Source: Fen-1135 sp963705275 (lineage in GTDB: Bacteria; Desulfobacterota; Syntrophia; Syntrophales; UBA2185). From it: a stretch of DNA of 64,000 bases. The stretch is taken from contig OY970063.1 of NCBI GenBank assembly GCA_963705275.1, forward strand, positions 2,852,001 through 2,916,000, given 5' to 3'. A program made the translations under genes and the position numbers. Shown piece after piece: positions 1 through 8,864 of the stretch; position 1 is the stretch's first letter, and every line of letters starts with the position of its first letter. Below the pieces are notes generated by a model that was given only the letters and a program-made list of their open reading frames with translations, was not told the origin of the DNA and searched no databases.

Positions 1-420
1 GTTGTCGCGAGGCTGTATTGAGCCGGGAATTATAAAATCATCAGTGTAAATGCCATAGGGATCGCTGTACGGCAGGCCGTTTAGGTAAATCTTCTTATTT
101 CTAATTTCTATGGTATCACCACTCACCCCTATGACTCGCTTGATAAAATCTTTGGATCGGTCTTCAGGGTATATAAATACCACAATATCTCCCCGTTTTG
201 GCTCGCCGATGGGAATAAGCGTATTTCTGACGAAAGGTATCTTTATGCCGTAGATGAATTTATTTACCAGTATATGATCTCCGATTTCAAATGTCGGCTT
301 CATGGAACCCGAAGGGATCTTAAAGGCCTGAATGACGAATGTCCTTATAAAAAGCGCTATGAGGATAGCAATGACAATCGCTTCGGCGTATTCTTGTAAT
401 TTCGATTTGTTTTTGGTCAT
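1..420 (-). CDS. lepB: Signal peptidase I, 3' end cut by window edge
   Basis: Membrane serine protease that removes signal peptides from Sec and Tat exported proteins. The 140 visible residues start MTKNKSKLQEYAEA, continue into one hydrophobic anchor (about 11-32), then show the catalytic-serine box PSGSMKPT near residue 36 and the catalytic-lysine box IKRVIGVSGD near residue 93. The C-terminal catalytic boxes lie beyond the left edge. The ATG at 420 has GGAAAGG seven bases upstream; the frame stays open upstream to an ATG at 504, but that one has no good ribosome site. It lies downstream of yajC-secD-secF and DUF456 on the same strand, so translocase and signal peptidase are probably made together. 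Identity is certain; only the C-terminus is unseen. Confidence 0.95.
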   Translation of the reverse strand, partial: MTKNKSKLQEYAEAIVIAILIALFIRTFVIQAFKIPSGSMKPTFEIGDHILVNKFIYGIKIPFVRNTLIPIGEPKRGDIVVFIYPEDRSKDFIKRVIGVSGDTIEIRNKKIYLNGLPYSDPYGIYTDDFIIPGSIQPRDN

Positions 421-546
421 AATCCAACCTTTCCGCAACTTCTTAAAAAGTCTCGCTGTACGCATAGACTCAAGCTCAGAAGCAGCAGTCCCCGTAAGGG
501 ACATTATCCGATAGAGAACGGGATTCTTAAGAGGAACTCCTATTAT

Positions 547-1059
547 TTATGAATATATATTTGACAGAGTGATAACTATCATTACAAGAGCGCAGAATCC
601 TTTTATGAGAGTTCCAGCGACTCTTCCGAAGATAGCACCGTAGCCCGTCCTCAACGCAGGCCGTAGCTTGGATTGTTGGACTAGCTCAATCGCCAACACG
701 CCGGCAAATGCTCCGAGAAAAAGTCCTGCAAGAGTACCTAAGCCGAAAAAGAACGGGGTCATCGCAGCGGCGCCAATAAAGCCGCTGATTGCAGATATCC
801 AGATTGTTCTCCCGGAAATTCCAAATCTTGCCGCCCCTGCCACTCCAAATGAAAAATCGATAGCCTCTGCCAATATAGAGATGACCAGCAGGACCAGGAC
901 AATCTTAATGCTTACTCTTTCAAAACCTGTGATCACGGCATAAAGGATGACATCAATAAGGATCACGGCTGTTCCGGGAATGCCGAATACAATGGAAAAA
1001 ATTCCCATAAACAGTACGAGGATAAAAACAGTCAATCCTGCAATTTCGAGAGGAGTCAC
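547..1059 (-). CDS. DUF456 family membrane protein
   Basis: Integral membrane protein of 170 residues with four or five hydrophobic segments separated by glycine-rich turns (for example FGIPGTAVIL, then GLGTLAGLFLGAFAG). The pattern and length match the DUF456 family, whose biochemical role is unknown; some members show a glycine-zipper-like signature. It starts three bases after secF ends, so it is very probably translated from the secDF message, and it is followed by signal peptidase I. Family assignment is by recognition of the pattern; no function is claimed beyond co-expression with the export machinery. Confidence 0.8.
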   Translation of the reverse strand: MTPLEIAGLTVFILVLFMGIFSIVFGIPGTAVILIDVILYAVITGFERVSIKIVLVLLVISILAEAIDFSFGVAGAARFGISGRTIWISAISGFIGAAAMTPFFFGLGTLAGLFLGAFAGVLAIELVQQSKLRPALRTGYGAIFGRVAGTLIKGFCALVMIVITLSNIYS

Positions 1060-1062
1060 TAC

Positions 1063-1971
1063 CTATCTTTTCTTTTTTAGCGTCGAAGGTCTATATCTCT
1101 CCCATGCAAGAACGACAGGAGCTGCGATAAAGACAGATGAGTATGTGCCGAAGATGACACCTACAAGAAGCGCAAAGGCAAAATCATGAATAACAGCGCC
1201 GCCAAATATATATAGAACGGCGACGACGATGGCCACCGTAAAGGATGTAAGAATGGTCCGGCTCAAAGTCTGATTTATGCTTTCGTTCATGACTGTAGGA
1301 AGATCTTTCCTCGTATTCTTTCTTACGTTTTCTCGGACCCGGTCAAAAACAACAATTGTGTCGTGAATGGAATAACCGATAATGGTCAAGAGGGCCGCAA
1401 CAATGGTGAGAGTAAATTCTATGGCAAAGATGGAAAAAATTCCTACCACAATAGTAACATCATGAATTACGCCTACAATACCGCCGACGGCATGACGGAA
1501 CTCGAACCGGAAAGCTATATATATGAGCATGCCGATCCAGGAGAAAATAACGGCCAGGATCGCTTTTTGTGTTAAATCCTTTCCCACCTTTGGGCCCACC
1601 ACCTCGACCCTTTGTACCTGAAAGGCGTCTTTGCCGTAGGCGGCATTCAATGATTCCTCGATCTTAGCGGAAAGACCCTTGATCTCCGAAGAGGACTTTG
1701 CCGTTCTTATTATGACCTCATCAGTACCAAATGGTTGGATAACGCTGTCATCGATTCCGATCTGGGTCAGAACCTTTCTAATATCATCGGCCGATGCCGC
1801 CTTGTGAAATTTGATCTGGACGAGTGTGCCGCCGGCGAAATCGATGCCGTAGTTTAATCCTCTCCATGCAATAGATATTATGCAGATGATAGTTAGCACT
1901 ACCGAGAAGATAACGGCGTATTTTAGCCTACCGACAAAATTGATATTAATTCCCGGTTTTACAAGTTCCAT
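1063..1971 (-). CDS. secF: Protein translocase subunit SecF
   Basis: Inner-membrane partner of SecD, an RND-type accessory of SecYEG that uses the proton gradient to pull exported proteins out on the periplasmic side. The 302 residues have the expected layout: first membrane helix at about 17-37, the signature GIDFAGGT near 43-50, a periplasmic P1-like domain, then five helices from about 140 to 290 including the conserved HDTIVVFDR-type segment that joins the TM4-TM5 region. The start has AGGAGAT four bases upstream of ATG. secD lies 61 bases upstream and DUF456 three bases downstream. Standard length and no anomalies. Confidence 0.97.
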   Translation of the reverse strand: MELVKPGININFVGRLKYAVIFSVVLTIICIISIAWRGLNYGIDFAGGTLVQIKFHKAASADDIRKVLTQIGIDDSVIQPFGTDEVIIRTAKSSSEIKGLSAKIEESLNAAYGKDAFQVQRVEVVGPKVGKDLTQKAILAVIFSWIGMLIYIAFRFEFRHAVGGIVGVIHDVTIVVGIFSIFAIEFTLTIVAALLTIIGYSIHDTIVVFDRVRENVRKNTRKDLPTVMNESINQTLSRTILTSFTVAIVVAVLYIFGGAVIHDFAFALLVGVIFGTYSSVFIAAPVVLAWERYRPSTLKKKR

Positions 1972-2032
1972 TTATATCTCCTATGGGTAAAGAGTTATCT
2001 TAAACACCAAAGCATGTTCTCATATGATAGAT

Positions 2033-3637
2033 TCAAACACTGACGGATTCAATTTTCCTGTACCAGGTGAAGTAGTCAAAAATAATTCTTGTCACAAAAA
2101 CGGCAGTGAAGAGGCTCGATATTATGCCTATGCTAAGTGTGACGGCGAAACCTTTAACTGGCCCTGTACCGAAACCAAAGAGAAACAAAGAAGCGATCAA
2201 GGCATTGACGTTTGTGTCAAAAATAGTCATGAAGGCTTTCGCATATCCCGTGTCGATGGATGCTCTCGGCGTCTTACCCGCACGAAGCTCTTCACGAATT
2301 CTTTCAAATATGAGGACATTGGCATCTACCGACATACCGATAATCAAGACGATGCCCGCTATGCCGGGAAGGGTCAGGGTCGCCTTGAAAGCTGCCAAGG
2401 CGCCAAGAATGATGGATATGTTCATGATGAGGGCAATGTTCGCAACGATTCCGGAAAGCCTGTAATAGACTATCATGAACAGGCCTACCATAATGCCTCC
2501 CAAAATGGCAGACCATATCCCCTTGTCGATAGAATCCTGCCCTAATGAAGGACCCACAGTCCTTTCCTCGAGGATATTCACGGGTGCAGGGAGAGCTCCC
2601 GCCCGGAGGACTATTGCCAGGTCTTTAGCTTCATCCATGGTAAACGATCCGGTGATCTGAGCCTCGCCTCCCGAGATTCTTTCCTGAATTACAGGCGCTG
2701 AATAAACAGAGCCGTCAAGAATAATAGCGAGGCGCTTTTTCACATTTTCGCCTGTTATCCTGTCAAATACCTTCGCGCCCTGGACATTGAATTTTATGGC
2801 AACATATGGCTCACCAAACCTGTCGCTGATTTTTACCTGCGCACTTTCTAGGTCACCACCGGTGAGGAGAGTTCTGCTCTTGAGCAGGATCGGAATATTT
2901 GTCCGCCGTCCCGATTGCCGATCCAGTCGGTTTTCATAGGCAACCTCATCGCCCTGGGGCACATTTCCTTTCAGCGCGTCATCTATACTGTGTTCTTCAT
3001 CAACAAGCTTGAATTCCAAGAGCGCCGTCTTTCCGATAAGATTTTTGGCGCGTTCTGTATCCTTGATGCCGGGGAGCTGTATGACTATGCGATCATTTCG
3101 CTCGGGAATGATTTCCGGTTCCGTGATGCCAAATTGATCGACTCTGTTACGGATTGTCTCAAGACTCTGTTCAATCACCATTTTCTTGATCTCTTCGGCT
3201 CGCTTGTTCTTGATCTTGAGGACAACGGCTTCTTTACCGCCTCGAATTTCTGATGAGACGGTTTCCAAATCCGGATAATTATCTTTGATGACTTTTTCAA
3301 ATGCACCTTTCGATGCACCGTCTGGCAGTTCAAAGGATATGGCGCCTGTCTTTCTGGCCCCTTCAAGATACACGAAGCGGACCTTGTTGTTCATAAGGGT
3401 CTCTTTCACCTCATTGGATAGACGCTCAGTAGAGTTTTCCAGTGCCTTCTCTGTATCAACCTCCAGCACGAGATGTGTTCCTCCCTGAAGATCCAGGCCC
3501 AAACGAATCTTTTCCATGGGCAAATATTTTTTCCATACGTCTGGAAGGTCCGGTGTCAGAGAAGGTATAAGATAAAATAACCCCAAAAGGCAAATCACCA
3601 GCGCCATGGCTGCCCTTATTTTAATACCCTTGAGCAT
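2033..3637 (-). CDS. secD: Protein translocase subunit SecD
   Basis: Larger RND-type subunit of the SecDF-YajC complex; in the inner membrane it drives late steps of protein export with the proton-motive force. 534 residues: N-terminal helix at about 9-27, the SecD signature LGLDLQGGTHL near 46-56, a large periplasmic P1 head to about residue 350, and five helices at the C-terminus including the VDANVLIFERIRE motif in TM4. The start has AAGGGGTG close upstream. It is preceded by a 285-base spacer after yajC that carries one perfect hairpin, and is followed by secF. Length and motifs are normal. Confidence 0.97.
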   Translation of the reverse strand: MLKGIKIRAAMALVICLLGLFYLIPSLTPDLPDVWKKYLPMEKIRLGLDLQGGTHLVLEVDTEKALENSTERLSNEVKETLMNNKVRFVYLEGARKTGAISFELPDGASKGAFEKVIKDNYPDLETVSSEIRGGKEAVVLKIKNKRAEEIKKMVIEQSLETIRNRVDQFGITEPEIIPERNDRIVIQLPGIKDTERAKNLIGKTALLEFKLVDEEHSIDDALKGNVPQGDEVAYENRLDRQSGRRTNIPILLKSRTLLTGGDLESAQVKISDRFGEPYVAIKFNVQGAKVFDRITGENVKKRLAIILDGSVYSAPVIQERISGGEAQITGSFTMDEAKDLAIVLRAGALPAPVNILEERTVGPSLGQDSIDKGIWSAILGGIMVGLFMIVYYRLSGIVANIALIMNISIILGALAAFKATLTLPGIAGIVLIIGMSVDANVLIFERIREELRAGKTPRASIDTGYAKAFMTIFDTNVNALIASLFLFGFGTGPVKGFAVTLSIGIISSLFTAVFVTRIIFDYFTWYRKIESVSV

Positions 3638-3851
3638 GTCTCACCCCTTTCAAGATAATCAACGACTTTGTAAATGTGTAAGAGTGACCTGCGCGCTATT
3701 GCACGCCACCGCGATTCGTATCCAGAGAAGTTTCGGTCTGAGAACCCTGTACTCCCCTACGACCCCCCATTATGAGACGGAAGCCGGATGCGCCATGGTA
3801 TCATTCTTTCCAAGAAGCACTGTATCGCAGAGAACTTTTCAACTCCGGGCG

Positions 3852-3873
3852 TCGTGAAATGCTTCTTTCACGA
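3852..3873. repeat. Perfect inverted repeat between yajC and secD
   Basis: An 8-bp perfect stem, TCGTGAAA and TTTCACGA, with a six-base loop (TGCTTC). It sits just downstream of the yajC stop on the transcribed strand, within the 285-base spacer before secD. No run of T follows in either direction, so an intrinsic terminator is unlikely; an RNA processing or stabilising hairpin or a protein-binding palindrome are the alternatives. The rest of the spacer shows no convincing coding sequence. Confidence 0.5.
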
Positions 3874-3922
3874 TACTATCCGTTGGTTCAATCTCGGTTT
3901 TTTTGCAGGATCAATATCATTC

Positions 3923-4246
3923 CTATGTGGCTTTTTGAGAAACAGTGCCTATATACTCTCGCGAGACTTTTATCCTCACTTTTTCAGCAACTTCAAGGGT
4001 AACAATAGTATCCGTTAATGCCGTCACTTTTCCGTGAATCCCTCCCACAGTTACGACCATATCGCCGTGGGTAAGGTTTTCGCGCATTTTCTTGACTTCT
4101 TTTTGCTTCTGTTGCTGAGGTCTTATCATGAGAAAGTAAAAGATGGCGAACACTACGGCCATCATTATTATGAAACTAATATCTCCCCCTCCGCCGGCAC
4201 CGCCTCCTCCACCGAAACCACCCATAGCGTAAGCAATATCTGTCAA
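3923..4246 (-). CDS. yajC: Preprotein translocase subunit YajC
   Basis: Small single-pass membrane protein that associates with SecDF. 107 residues: a glycine-rich N-terminus (residues 9-21), one hydrophobic helix at about 22-41 ending in the family motif FYFLMIRPQQQKQKE, then the conserved cytoplasmic domain with DMVVTVGGIHGKV. The start codon is TTG at 4246, chosen because AGAGGAGG lies about nine bases upstream. It stands between tgt and secD, the arrangement common in many Proteobacteria. Normal length. Confidence 0.95.
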   Translation of the reverse strand: MTDIAYAMGGFGGGGGAGGGGDISFIIMMAVVFAIFYFLMIRPQQQKQKEVKKMRENLTHGDMVVTVGGIHGKVTALTDTIVTLEVAEKVRIKVSREYIGTVSQKAT

Positions 4247-4311
4247 TTTGAAATCCTCCTCTTTGCAGTTTTGCTGTCAGCCATCGGGGCCAAATACTAT
4301 TCGAATCAAAT

Positions 4312-5433
4312 CTATTGGCTGATAGCTGTATTCGTATGATTTAAGAAAGAATTTTTGAATTCTCGGTATTTACCATCTCTAATCGCTGCCCTGATCTGCT
4401 CCATCAGGCGCATGAAGTACCTGACATTATGAATAGTATTTAAAACCATGCCCAAAATTTCTCTGGCCATATAAAGATGTCTCAAGTATCCCCGCGAGTA
4501 GTTTCTGCAGGTATAACAGTCGCATGTGCCGTCTAAAGGCGCATCGTCATCCCGGTATCGGGCGTGCTTTATAACAACCTTTTCATGATTTGTAAATAAT
4601 AATCCGTGTCTGGCGCAACGGGTAGGTATCACACAGTCAAACATGTCAATGCCAAAATCCACGCATTTTACAATATCTTCAGGCATTCCCGCACCCATGA
4701 GATATCTCGGCTTGTCATCAGGAAGGAGGGCAGTGGTAAATGAGGTGATGTTCAGCATGTCTTCTTTAGGCTCCCCCACGCTCAACCCTCCCAAGGCGTA
4801 ACCATCAAAGCCAGTATTTTGTGAGATATCTTCCACAGCCCGCCGCCTCAAGTCCGGATAGATCCCTCCCTGGATGATTCCAAAGAGGGCTTGCTCGTGA
4901 TTTTTTTTAGTGGTTCTGCATATCCTCGCCCAATTCAGAGTTAGTGCCAGGGATTTTTCTGCCTCTTTGAAGCTGGCCGGATAGGCTGTGCATTCATCCA
5001 GGCACATCATGATATCCGAACCGAGGGCCTCCTGAATCTCTATTGCAAGTTCCGGACTTATGAAATGCCTGGAGCCATCGATGTGGGACTTAAAGATTAC
5101 TCCATCATCATTTATTTTCCTGAGGGCTCCTAGGCTGTATACTTGAAAACCGCCGCTGTCAGTCAGAATAGGAGCGCCCCAGTTCATGGCTCTATGGAGA
5201 CCTCCCAGCTTCTTGATGATTTGATGCCCCGGCCTCAGATAGAGGTGGTAAGTGTTCGCGAGTATCATTTCGGCGCCAAGGTCATGAACAGTTTCGGGAA
5301 GAAGAGATTTTACAGTGCCTTGAGTGGCTACTGGCATGAAAACGGGCGTATTGACTTCGCCGTGGGTTGTATAGATTCTGCCAAGGCGAGCCCCTGATGC
5401 CGGGTCTTTTGTTAGCAACTTAAATTGATACAT
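4312..5433 (-). CDS. tgt: Queuine tRNA-ribosyltransferase (tRNA-guanine transglycosylase)
   Basis: Exchanges guanine 34 of GUN-anticodon tRNAs for preQ1 in queuosine synthesis. 373 residues, standard for bacterial TGT. The general-base aspartate is in TDSGGFQ (about residues 91-97), the nucleophilic aspartate in FDCVIPTR (about 263-270), and the zinc site is the CDCYTC cluster plus the distal His of NTIHN. The neighbour upstream is queA, which performs the next pathway step, and the window also holds queD, queE and queC (42.4-44.2 kb) plus a second queD with folE2 (11.8-12.9 kb). No anomalies. Confidence 0.97.
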   Translation of the reverse strand: MYQFKLLTKDPASGARLGRIYTTHGEVNTPVFMPVATQGTVKSLLPETVHDLGAEMILANTYHLYLRPGHQIIKKLGGLHRAMNWGAPILTDSGGFQVYSLGALRKINDDGVIFKSHIDGSRHFISPELAIEIQEALGSDIMMCLDECTAYPASFKEAEKSLALTLNWARICRTTKKNHEQALFGIIQGGIYPDLRRRAVEDISQNTGFDGYALGGLSVGEPKEDMLNITSFTTALLPDDKPRYLMGAGMPEDIVKCVDFGIDMFDCVIPTRCARHGLLFTNHEKVVIKHARYRDDDAPLDGTCDCYTCRNYSRGYLRHLYMAREILGMVLNTIHNVRYFMRLMEQIRAAIRDGKYREFKNSFLNHTNTAISQ

Positions 5434-5605
5434 TATACATATTCATGACGAATTCTTATGCTAACCAGAAACTGCAGTTTCTGGTCAAGAAGAGATAAGA
5501 TTAAAAAGGCATCCTCCAAGGATTTTCCCCTATGGCACCTTGAAGTCAAGATAATTTCCTGAATTCATGAAATGCCGGGCTCAGCGATTATTTCGCATTT
5601 CCAAG

Positions 5606-6646
5606 CTATATTACAAGCATGCAATCTCCGTAGCTGTAAAAGCGTAATTTATTCTTTATCGCCTCTTCGTAGGCCCTTTCTGTCAGATGCTTGCCGGCAA
5701 AGGCACAGGCAAGCAAGTAGAGGGATGATCTGGGAAGATGAAAATTAGTTATCAGTGAATCAACCCGCTTAAAGCGGTATCCGGGATAAATAAAGAGTCT
5801 GGTATTTGCAGAGGAGGGTTTAATCTTTCCCGTCTCATCGGCAGCTGCTTCAAGAACCCTAGTGGACGTCGTTCCCACGGCAATAACTTTCTCGGCGCTG
5901 TTTACCATCGCTGCCGCTTCAGGCGTTATTTCAAAAAACTCCTCTTGCATTACATGGTCTTCGACATTATCTGTTTCAATAGGAAGAAATGTCTCGTAAC
6001 CTACATGTAACGTGACGGGCGCAATGCGGACGCCATTTTCTTTGAGTGTGTCGAGAATATTCTGAGAGAAATGCAGTCCTGCCGTCGGTGCTGCGACAGA
6101 ACCGGGCAGCCTGGCATAGATCGTCTGATACCTGTCTATATCCGCGACAGAATCAGCAGCTTTTTTGTTTCGTTTTATATAGGGGGGGAGGGGTGTCTTT
6201 CCATATTTCTTTAGAAAATTATCAAACCCCAAGCCAGTTGCGAATGCAACGATCCATTTCTTCTCCGATATGCGGGCGATGACTTGTGCCTCACATTCTC
6301 CGTTAAATAATATTCTAGTTCCTACACGAACTCTTTTCGCGGGTCTTAACAGTGCCTCCCACGTTTCTGCTAGTCTTAAATCTTCAGGCCTTCTAGACAG
6401 AAGGAGTATCTCAATCACCGCCCCCGTTATCTTCTTACCAATTAGCCTTGCCGGGATCACCTTTGTGTCATTAATGACGAGAACGTCATCCTTTCCTATG
6501 AATTCCGGGAGGTCATGAAAGATTCTGCATTCAATTTTGCCCGTCTTTCTCCTGACAATCATCATCCTGGATTCGTCTCTTAGATCGCAGGGGTACTGTG
6601 CAATAAGTTCCGGGGGAAGATGGTAACCGAAATCATCTAGCTTCAT
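5606..6646 (-). CDS. queA: S-adenosylmethionine:tRNA ribosyltransferase-isomerase
   Basis: Transfers and isomerises the ribosyl part of SAM onto preQ1-modified tRNA to give epoxyqueuosine. 346 residues, typical length. Family landmarks are the N-terminal DFGYHLPPELIAQYP, the central GSVAAPTAGLHFS and HVGYETFLPI, and the C-terminal ITNFHLPRSSLYLL. Its ATG is three bases after the DUF2065 stop, and a 172-base spacer with nothing recognisable separates it from tgt. Probably part of a mazG-DUF2065-queA-tgt transcription unit. Confidence 0.97.
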   Translation of the reverse strand: MKLDDFGYHLPPELIAQYPCDLRDESRMMIVRRKTGKIECRIFHDLPEFIGKDDVLVINDTKVIPARLIGKKITGAVIEILLLSRRPEDLRLAETWEALLRPAKRVRVGTRILFNGECEAQVIARISEKKWIVAFATGLGFDNFLKKYGKTPLPPYIKRNKKAADSVADIDRYQTIYARLPGSVAAPTAGLHFSQNILDTLKENGVRIAPVTLHVGYETFLPIETDNVEDHVMQEEFFEITPEAAAMVNSAEKVIAVGTTSTRVLEAAADETGKIKPSSANTRLFIYPGYRFKRVDSLITNFHLPRSSLYLLACAFAGKHLTERAYEEAIKNKLRFYSYGDCMLVI

Positions 6647-6649
6647 CAG

Positions 6650-6835
6650 TCAACTTCTTCCGAAATATATGAGAATCAACCCTGTCACAATCGCAGACAG
6701 CCCTAATGCCCTGAGGACGGAGTCGGGCAATTCCTGCAATTTCATGATATACGACTTAACCTTATCCGGAAAGGCGAAATATGGGAGGCCTTCGATAATA
6801 AAAACCATTCCCAGGACACATAAGAAATATTCCAT
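6650..6835 (-). CDS. Small DUF2065-type membrane protein
   Basis: 61 residues with two hydrophobic helices (about 3-20 and 40-59) joined by a short charged stretch, FPDKVKSYIMKLQELPD. Size, spacing and the central P-D-x-x-x-x-L-R-x-x-G-L pattern match DUF2065, a family of unknown function. Its start codon overlaps the mazG stop by one base and it ends three bases before queA, so it is translationally embedded in that operon. The call rests on pattern and context. Confidence 0.75.
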   Translation of the reverse strand: MEYFLCVLGMVFIIEGLPYFAFPDKVKSYIMKLQELPDSVLRALGLSAIVTGLILIYFGRS

Positions 6836-7653
6836 TATCTAGATTTTTCCTTCAACTTCGATTCATTCCACAGATCATCCATTTCTTTGAGTGATGCACC
6901 GGCAGAGTCCTTGCCCTGTTCTGCCAGTTTTTGTTGAATGTAGGAGAATCTATTAATAAATTTCGTAAGGGATGCGGTGAGCGATTCCTCGGCATTTACA
7001 TCTACAAATCTTGACAGATTTACCAGGGAAAACAAAAGATCGCCAATTTCTTCCTTGATGCGGCTTGACTCATTGGTTGCCAGGGAGGCCTTGAATTCAT
7101 TGAGCTCCTCTTCGATCTTGTCCAGAACTTCTTCTGTTTTCCCCCAGTCGAAACCAACTTTGGCGGCTTTCTCGGTCACTTTTTGCGCCCTCATGAGGGC
7201 CGGCATGGATCGAGGAACATTATCAAAAAATTCGCGAGCATTCTCATTTCTCTTTTCTATATTCTTCTTGATGTCTTCCCAATTGCTCTTGATCTCGTCT
7301 ATATCTTTGACCGCTGTATTGCCAAAGACATGCGGGTGTCTTCTTATCATCTTCTCGGCCGCATCTTTCATGATATCGGGGATCTTAAACTCGCCGGCCT
7401 CCTCAGACATACAGGCCAAAAAGAAGACCTGAAATAGCAGATCACCCATTTCTTCTTTGACGGCATCCGGCGAACCGTTATCTATAGCGTCGATGAGTTC
7501 GTAGGTCTCCTCCAATATGTATTTTGTCATATCCTCTTTTTTCTGTCTTCTATCCCAGAGGCACCCGTCTTTCGACCGCAACCTTCTAATAATCGTAAGA
7601 AGCTTCTCAAGACCCGCCTCACCTCGGCAAGATATTTCTTTCATCTTTCTCAT
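6835..7653 (-). CDS. mazG: Nucleoside triphosphate pyrophosphohydrolase MazG
   Basis: Cytosolic house-cleaning enzyme that hydrolyses NTPs to NMP and pyrophosphate. 272 residues holding two tandem MazG domains, as in E. coli MazG: the first has CLWDRRQKKEDMTKYILEETYEL (split here as CLWDRRQK and ILEETYE) with the metal-binding EEMGDLLFQ (about 65-74), the second has KVGFDWGK followed by KEEIGDLLF (about 205-213). First gene of the run leading to queA and tgt; divergent from the ytxH gene across a 344-base spacer. Confidence 0.93.
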   Translation of the reverse strand: MRKMKEISCRGEAGLEKLLTIIRRLRSKDGCLWDRRQKKEDMTKYILEETYELIDAIDNGSPDAVKEEMGDLLFQVFFLACMSEEAGEFKIPDIMKDAAEKMIRRHPHVFGNTAVKDIDEIKSNWEDIKKNIEKRNENAREFFDNVPRSMPALMRAQKVTEKAAKVGFDWGKTEEVLDKIEEELNEFKASLATNESSRIKEEIGDLLFSLVNLSRFVDVNAEESLTASLTKFINRFSYIQQKLAEQGKDSAGASLKEMDDLWNESKLKEKSR

Positions 7654-7997
7654 AATGGATATTCAACTTATGTTTATTATTAACATATTTACGATAATGT
7701 GGCAATCAGAGAAATCCTTTTCAGGAATCCAAAAGAAGGCATTCTAAGAAAAGTTTCTACCATGTAAGCAGAGTCTATCTTGAATGGCCAAGAAAGAAAA
7801 TCCTTTTTTCCCACAGGCGAGCTTCTAGAAATTTGTCTCATCATATCATTTTGTTGTTGCATGTTCCTATTAATCTGTATAAAATTTACGAATAAGAATC
7901 ATTATTTATTGTTTGCGGATAGTTTAAAAATACATATCTCCGGTCATGTTATCATCTGGCTGGAATTAATGGATGTTCAGGATAAGGAGGTTCGCAT
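7654..7997. promoter_or_regulatory. Divergent AT-rich intergenic region with promoter and Fur-box-like site
   Basis: Separates mazG (minus) from the ytxH gene (plus). On the plus strand, TTGCAT (7857-7862) and TAAAAT (7880-7885) are 17 bases apart, a plausible sigma-70 promoter about 110 bases before ytxH. Just downstream, 7890-7906 reads GAATAAGAATCATTATT, which agrees with 13 of the last 17 positions of the classical Fur box; in such AT-rich DNA this may be chance. A strong site, AAGGAGG, precedes the ytxH start. No reading frame in the spacer looks real. Confidence 0.45.
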
Positions 7998-8375
7998 ATG
8001 TCAAACAGGGTCGATGATTTCATTAAGGGGTTGCTCGTTGGCGGCTTGATTGGTGCAGCAATTGGCATTCTCTATGCCCCTAAGAGTGGTAAAGAGACAC
8101 GAGAGGACCTTAGCAGGAAGGCCGAGGAATTGATAGACAAGGCCAAAGAAGAATACGAACTGGCGCTGGAAAAAAGCAAGAAGGCTTATGAGGCCGCCGT
8201 TTCGCGGCTGAAACAACTGGAATCTTCTGCGAAGGAAAAAGTCGGAGAGATGGAAGGAAAAGTTGAAGAGCTGGCTGATCGGGGAAAAGAGACAATTATA
8301 GAAACCAAGGGGCGCCTGAAGAAGGCAATAGATGCAGGAGTTGAAGCCTTCAAGGAAGAAAAAGAGAAAGCCTAA
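7998..8375 (+). CDS. YtxH domain-containing protein
   Basis: 125 residues. The N-terminus has a glycine-rich hydrophobic segment, KGLLVGGLIGAAIGILYAPKSG (residues about 9-30; key part GAAIGILYAPKSGKETR), the hallmark of YtxH proteins. The rest is a long, highly charged alpha helix with heptad-like spacing (about 35-120) rich in Lys, Glu and Ala, as in LEA-like stress proteins. Probably anchored in the inner membrane with the helix outside it. AAGGAGG is seven bases before the ATG. The following gene encodes a DUF948-type protein, a frequent partner; role unknown, envelope stress is often proposed. Confidence 0.85.
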   Translation: MSNRVDDFIKGLLVGGLIGAAIGILYAPKSGKETREDLSRKAEELIDKAKEEYELALEKSKKAYEAAVSRLKQLESSAKEKVGEMEGKVEELADRGKETIIETKGRLKKAIDAGVEAFKEEKEKA

Positions 8376-8412
8376 ATAGAGAGCACGAGAGTATAAAAAG
8401 CGGGAGATATCA

Positions 8413-8808
8413 ATGTTTCTCGAAATCAGTGTCGTCATTTTGAGCATAGTGTTTCTTCTCATTGCGGTTTTTTCCGTTCCTTTTCTGCTGCAGATTTGGC
8501 GGACCGCAAAGAGTATGGCAACGACCATGCATATGCTTAATGAAAGCTTGCCCGGCATTCTCAAGAATCTGGAAGAAATTACCGCGAACATCAACAGGGC
8601 AACGCATACGGTAAATGAACAGATTGAGGGATTCTCGCTCGTTGCCCGACGCATTCAGGGGTTGCTGGGTATTGTATCGGACATTGAAAATATCCTGAAC
8701 GTCGGAGCTCGTCTTCCTGTTTTCAAAACAATGAGAAATGCCTTCGCCGTTCTGACAGGAGTAAAAGTATTTCTGAAGGTATTTCTATCTTCACGCAGGT
8801 GCGAATAG
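8413..8808 (+). CDS. DUF948-like membrane-anchored protein
   Basis: 131 residues: one N-terminal transmembrane helix (about 3-27, FLEISVVILSIVFLLIAVFS) followed by amphipathic helices with regularly spaced leucines (SLPGILKNLEEITANINRATHTV), the layout of DUF948 proteins, which resemble methyl-accepting or t-SNARE-like coiled coils. It follows the YtxH gene by 37 bases with a GGGAG site before the ATG, so the two are probably co-transcribed. Function is not established for either family. Confidence 0.75.
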   Translation: MFLEISVVILSIVFLLIAVFSVPFLLQIWRTAKSMATTMHMLNESLPGILKNLEEITANINRATHTVNEQIEGFSLVARRIQGLLGIVSDIENILNVGARLPVFKTMRNAFAVLTGVKVFLKVFLSSRRCE

Positions 8809-8864
8809 CCATCGTATCAAAATAGACTACTCATATTCTGGTTGTAGTCGTGGAGGTATGTAGT

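Noticed and set aside
2024..2545. 173-residue plus-strand frame opposite secD
   Set aside because: Lies wholly antisense to the clearly coding secD, with no family features; low-complexity charged translation typical of a shadow frame.
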